DNA of 5,350 bases from Candidatus Aenigmatarchaeota archaeon (lineage in GTDB: Archaea > Aenigmatarchaeota > Aenigmatarchaeia > DAOWOJ01). The first letter of the stretch is position 1, and every line of letters begins with the position of its first letter. The notes beneath the pieces were generated by a model, which saw only the letters and a list, made by a program, of their open reading frames with translations, searched no databases and was not told the DNA's origin. This document shows positions 4,511-5,350 of this stretch, piece after piece. The translations under genes were made by a program, and so were the position numbers. The stretch spans positions 1-5,350 of the forward strand of contig DAOWOJ010000035.1 in assembly GCA_030642125.1 (NCBI GenBank), given 5' to 3'.

Positions 4511-5350
4511 TCTCTTTTGCTGTTTTTATTGCCTTCTTTTTTTTATCATATTTTCTATATAATTTCACAAGTAAAAATCTCGGATACATCTGATGCGGAA
4601 TTATATATCTCGCCTTTTTTAGATAAAATTCTGCTTTTTCTATATTGCCTGTTTCTGTGTAGCAAATACCAAGTAGCGTAAACAAATTTGGATCTGTTAA
4701 ATATTTTGATGATTCTTCAAGTATTGGAATTGCTTTATCAAATTTTTTATCAAATGCCAATGAACCGCCATAATTTAATAGAAATGCACCATTATTTTTT
4801 AGTTCCGGATATGCTTTTTTATATTCAGGTTCTGCGAAAAAATAGTTTCTCATATCTGTAAAAGTTTTTGCTCTTTTCCACTGTTTATTTGCTTCATAAT
4901 TTTCTATCTGATTTTTTGTAAATAATGATAAAATAATGATTGTTGCAACAGAAATCAAAATAGTCGGAATTTTGTTTAATTTTATTGAAAACATATCTTT
5001 TGTAAAAACAGAAACAGCACTGATAAAAAATATAAACAAAATAAACATCGGTAATCGTTGTAATGCAGGATCAAATAATACTTGTATGAGAAATGCAAAT
5101 ATTCCTGCAAATGCTATTATCGGTATAACGATTTTATTTTCATTCTGTTTATAAGCGGACAAATATTTTCTGAATGTTAAAATAATTACAGAGAGAAAAA
5201 GTATAATTCCAATAATTCCAAGTTCAGTAGTAATTTCAAGATAATCATTATGTCCGATTGTATTATGAAGTGCAAGCATTTTTTCCACTTCCGGTCTATC
5301 TTTCGATTTGAAATATTCCGCTTGATAGTTATCATAATGATATGCAAATG
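4410..5350 (-). CDS. O-antigen ligase-like membrane protein with C-terminal TPR domain, N-terminus cut by window edge
   Basis: The frame is open from the right edge to the TAG at 4410, showing 312 residues; the GTG at 5288 is internal because the family's sequence continues upstream of it ('YQAEYFKSKDRPEVEK'). Residues 28-47 ('HNTIGHNDYLEITTELGIIG') are the signature at the end of the large periplasmic loop of the Wzy_C/WaaL/PglL superfamily, whose members move polymerised or lipid-linked glycans onto lipid A or protein. Transmembrane segments follow at about 43-63, 73-92, 99-116 and 126-144. From about 187 to 280 there are helical TPR-like repeats ('NPxLFTLLGICYTETGNIEKAEFYLKKA' type), and the tail ends with a charged helix. 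Ligase-TPR fusions of this kind are common in Bacteroidota. The product is predicted to be in the inner membrane. The acceptor is unknown: lipopolysaccharide, another glycan, or, given the adjacent exported peptide, a protein. The last 32 codons are copied at 2317-2415. Confidence 0.88.
   Translation of the reverse strand, partial: FAYHYDNYQAEYFKSKDRPEVEKMLALHNTIGHNDYLEITTELGIIGIILFLSVIILTFRKYLSAYKQNENKIVIPIIAFAGIFAFLIQVLFDPALQRLPMFILFIFFISAVSVFTKDMFSIKLNKIPTILISVATIIILSLFTKNQIENYEANKQWKRAKTFTDMRNYFFAEPEYKKAYPELKNNGAFLLNYGGSLAFDKKFDKAIPILEESSKYLTDPNLFTLLGICYTETGNIEKAEFYLKKARYIIPHQMYPRFLLVKLYRKYDKKKKAIKTAKEIMNMKVKIDNTASREIKSEIKKYLRDVVETASE

Noticed and set aside
4936..5154. Plus-strand frame of 72 codons
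   Set aside because: It is antisense to the transmembrane region of the ligase-like gene, which is supported by family motifs; there is no ribosome-binding site.

Overview
The window is a compact, very AT-rich block in which every supportable gene lies on the minus strand, so it reads from right to left. It is cut by both window ends: the first gene (O-antigen ligase/TPR) enters from the right edge and the last (a lipoprotein) runs off the left edge. The protein families are an O-antigen-ligase-like membrane protein with a TPR tail, lipoproteins of the BF3164/6-bladed beta-propeller type with an 'FGKxGxGPGE' motif, a membrane-tethered thioredoxin-like protein and NVEALA-like small exported peptides. 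This combination points to Bacteroidota or a relative in the FCB group. That assignment comes from gene families only; there is no rRNA or marker gene here, and no convincing Bacteroidota-type promoter was found.

Order in the direction of transcription: (1) 5350-4410, C-terminal part of the O-antigen ligase-like/TPR protein; (2) 4380-4129, small peptide B with a 54-residue leader and a four-cysteine tail; (3) a strong hairpin at 4123-4082; (4) 4053-2974, a 6-bladed beta-propeller lipoprotein; (5) 2977-2444, a membrane-anchored CxxC thioredoxin-like protein whose start overlaps the previous stop (ATGA); (6) 2415-2317, a copied fragment of the 3' end of the ligase/TPR gene; (7) 2288-2034, small peptide A, whose leader is almost identical to that of peptide B but whose tail is unrelated; (8) a second hairpin at 2023-1995; (9) 1943-882 and (10) 807 to beyond 1, two tandem paralogous BF3164/TolB-like lipoproteins. 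Gaps are short, no stretch over 300 bases lacks a gene, and the layout fits one operon or two nested ones.

The most interesting signal is the modular repeat. A block of about 290 bases (2127-2417 and 4219-4510) holds the last 32 codons of the ligase/TPR gene, an identical ribosome-binding region and the 54-residue peptide leader. It ends exactly at the last leader codon, after an A-Y-A motif, and the peptide tails then differ completely. Each peptide is followed by a hairpin and then by its own set of propeller genes. This looks like a cassette of the form leader + exchangeable cysteine-containing core + partial terminator + propeller/thioredoxin partners. The function is not established. A secreted or surface-exposed peptide handled by envelope lipoproteins, a periplasmic thiol-disulfide protein and possibly a glycan-transferring ligase-like enzyme is an inference from architecture and neighbourhood.
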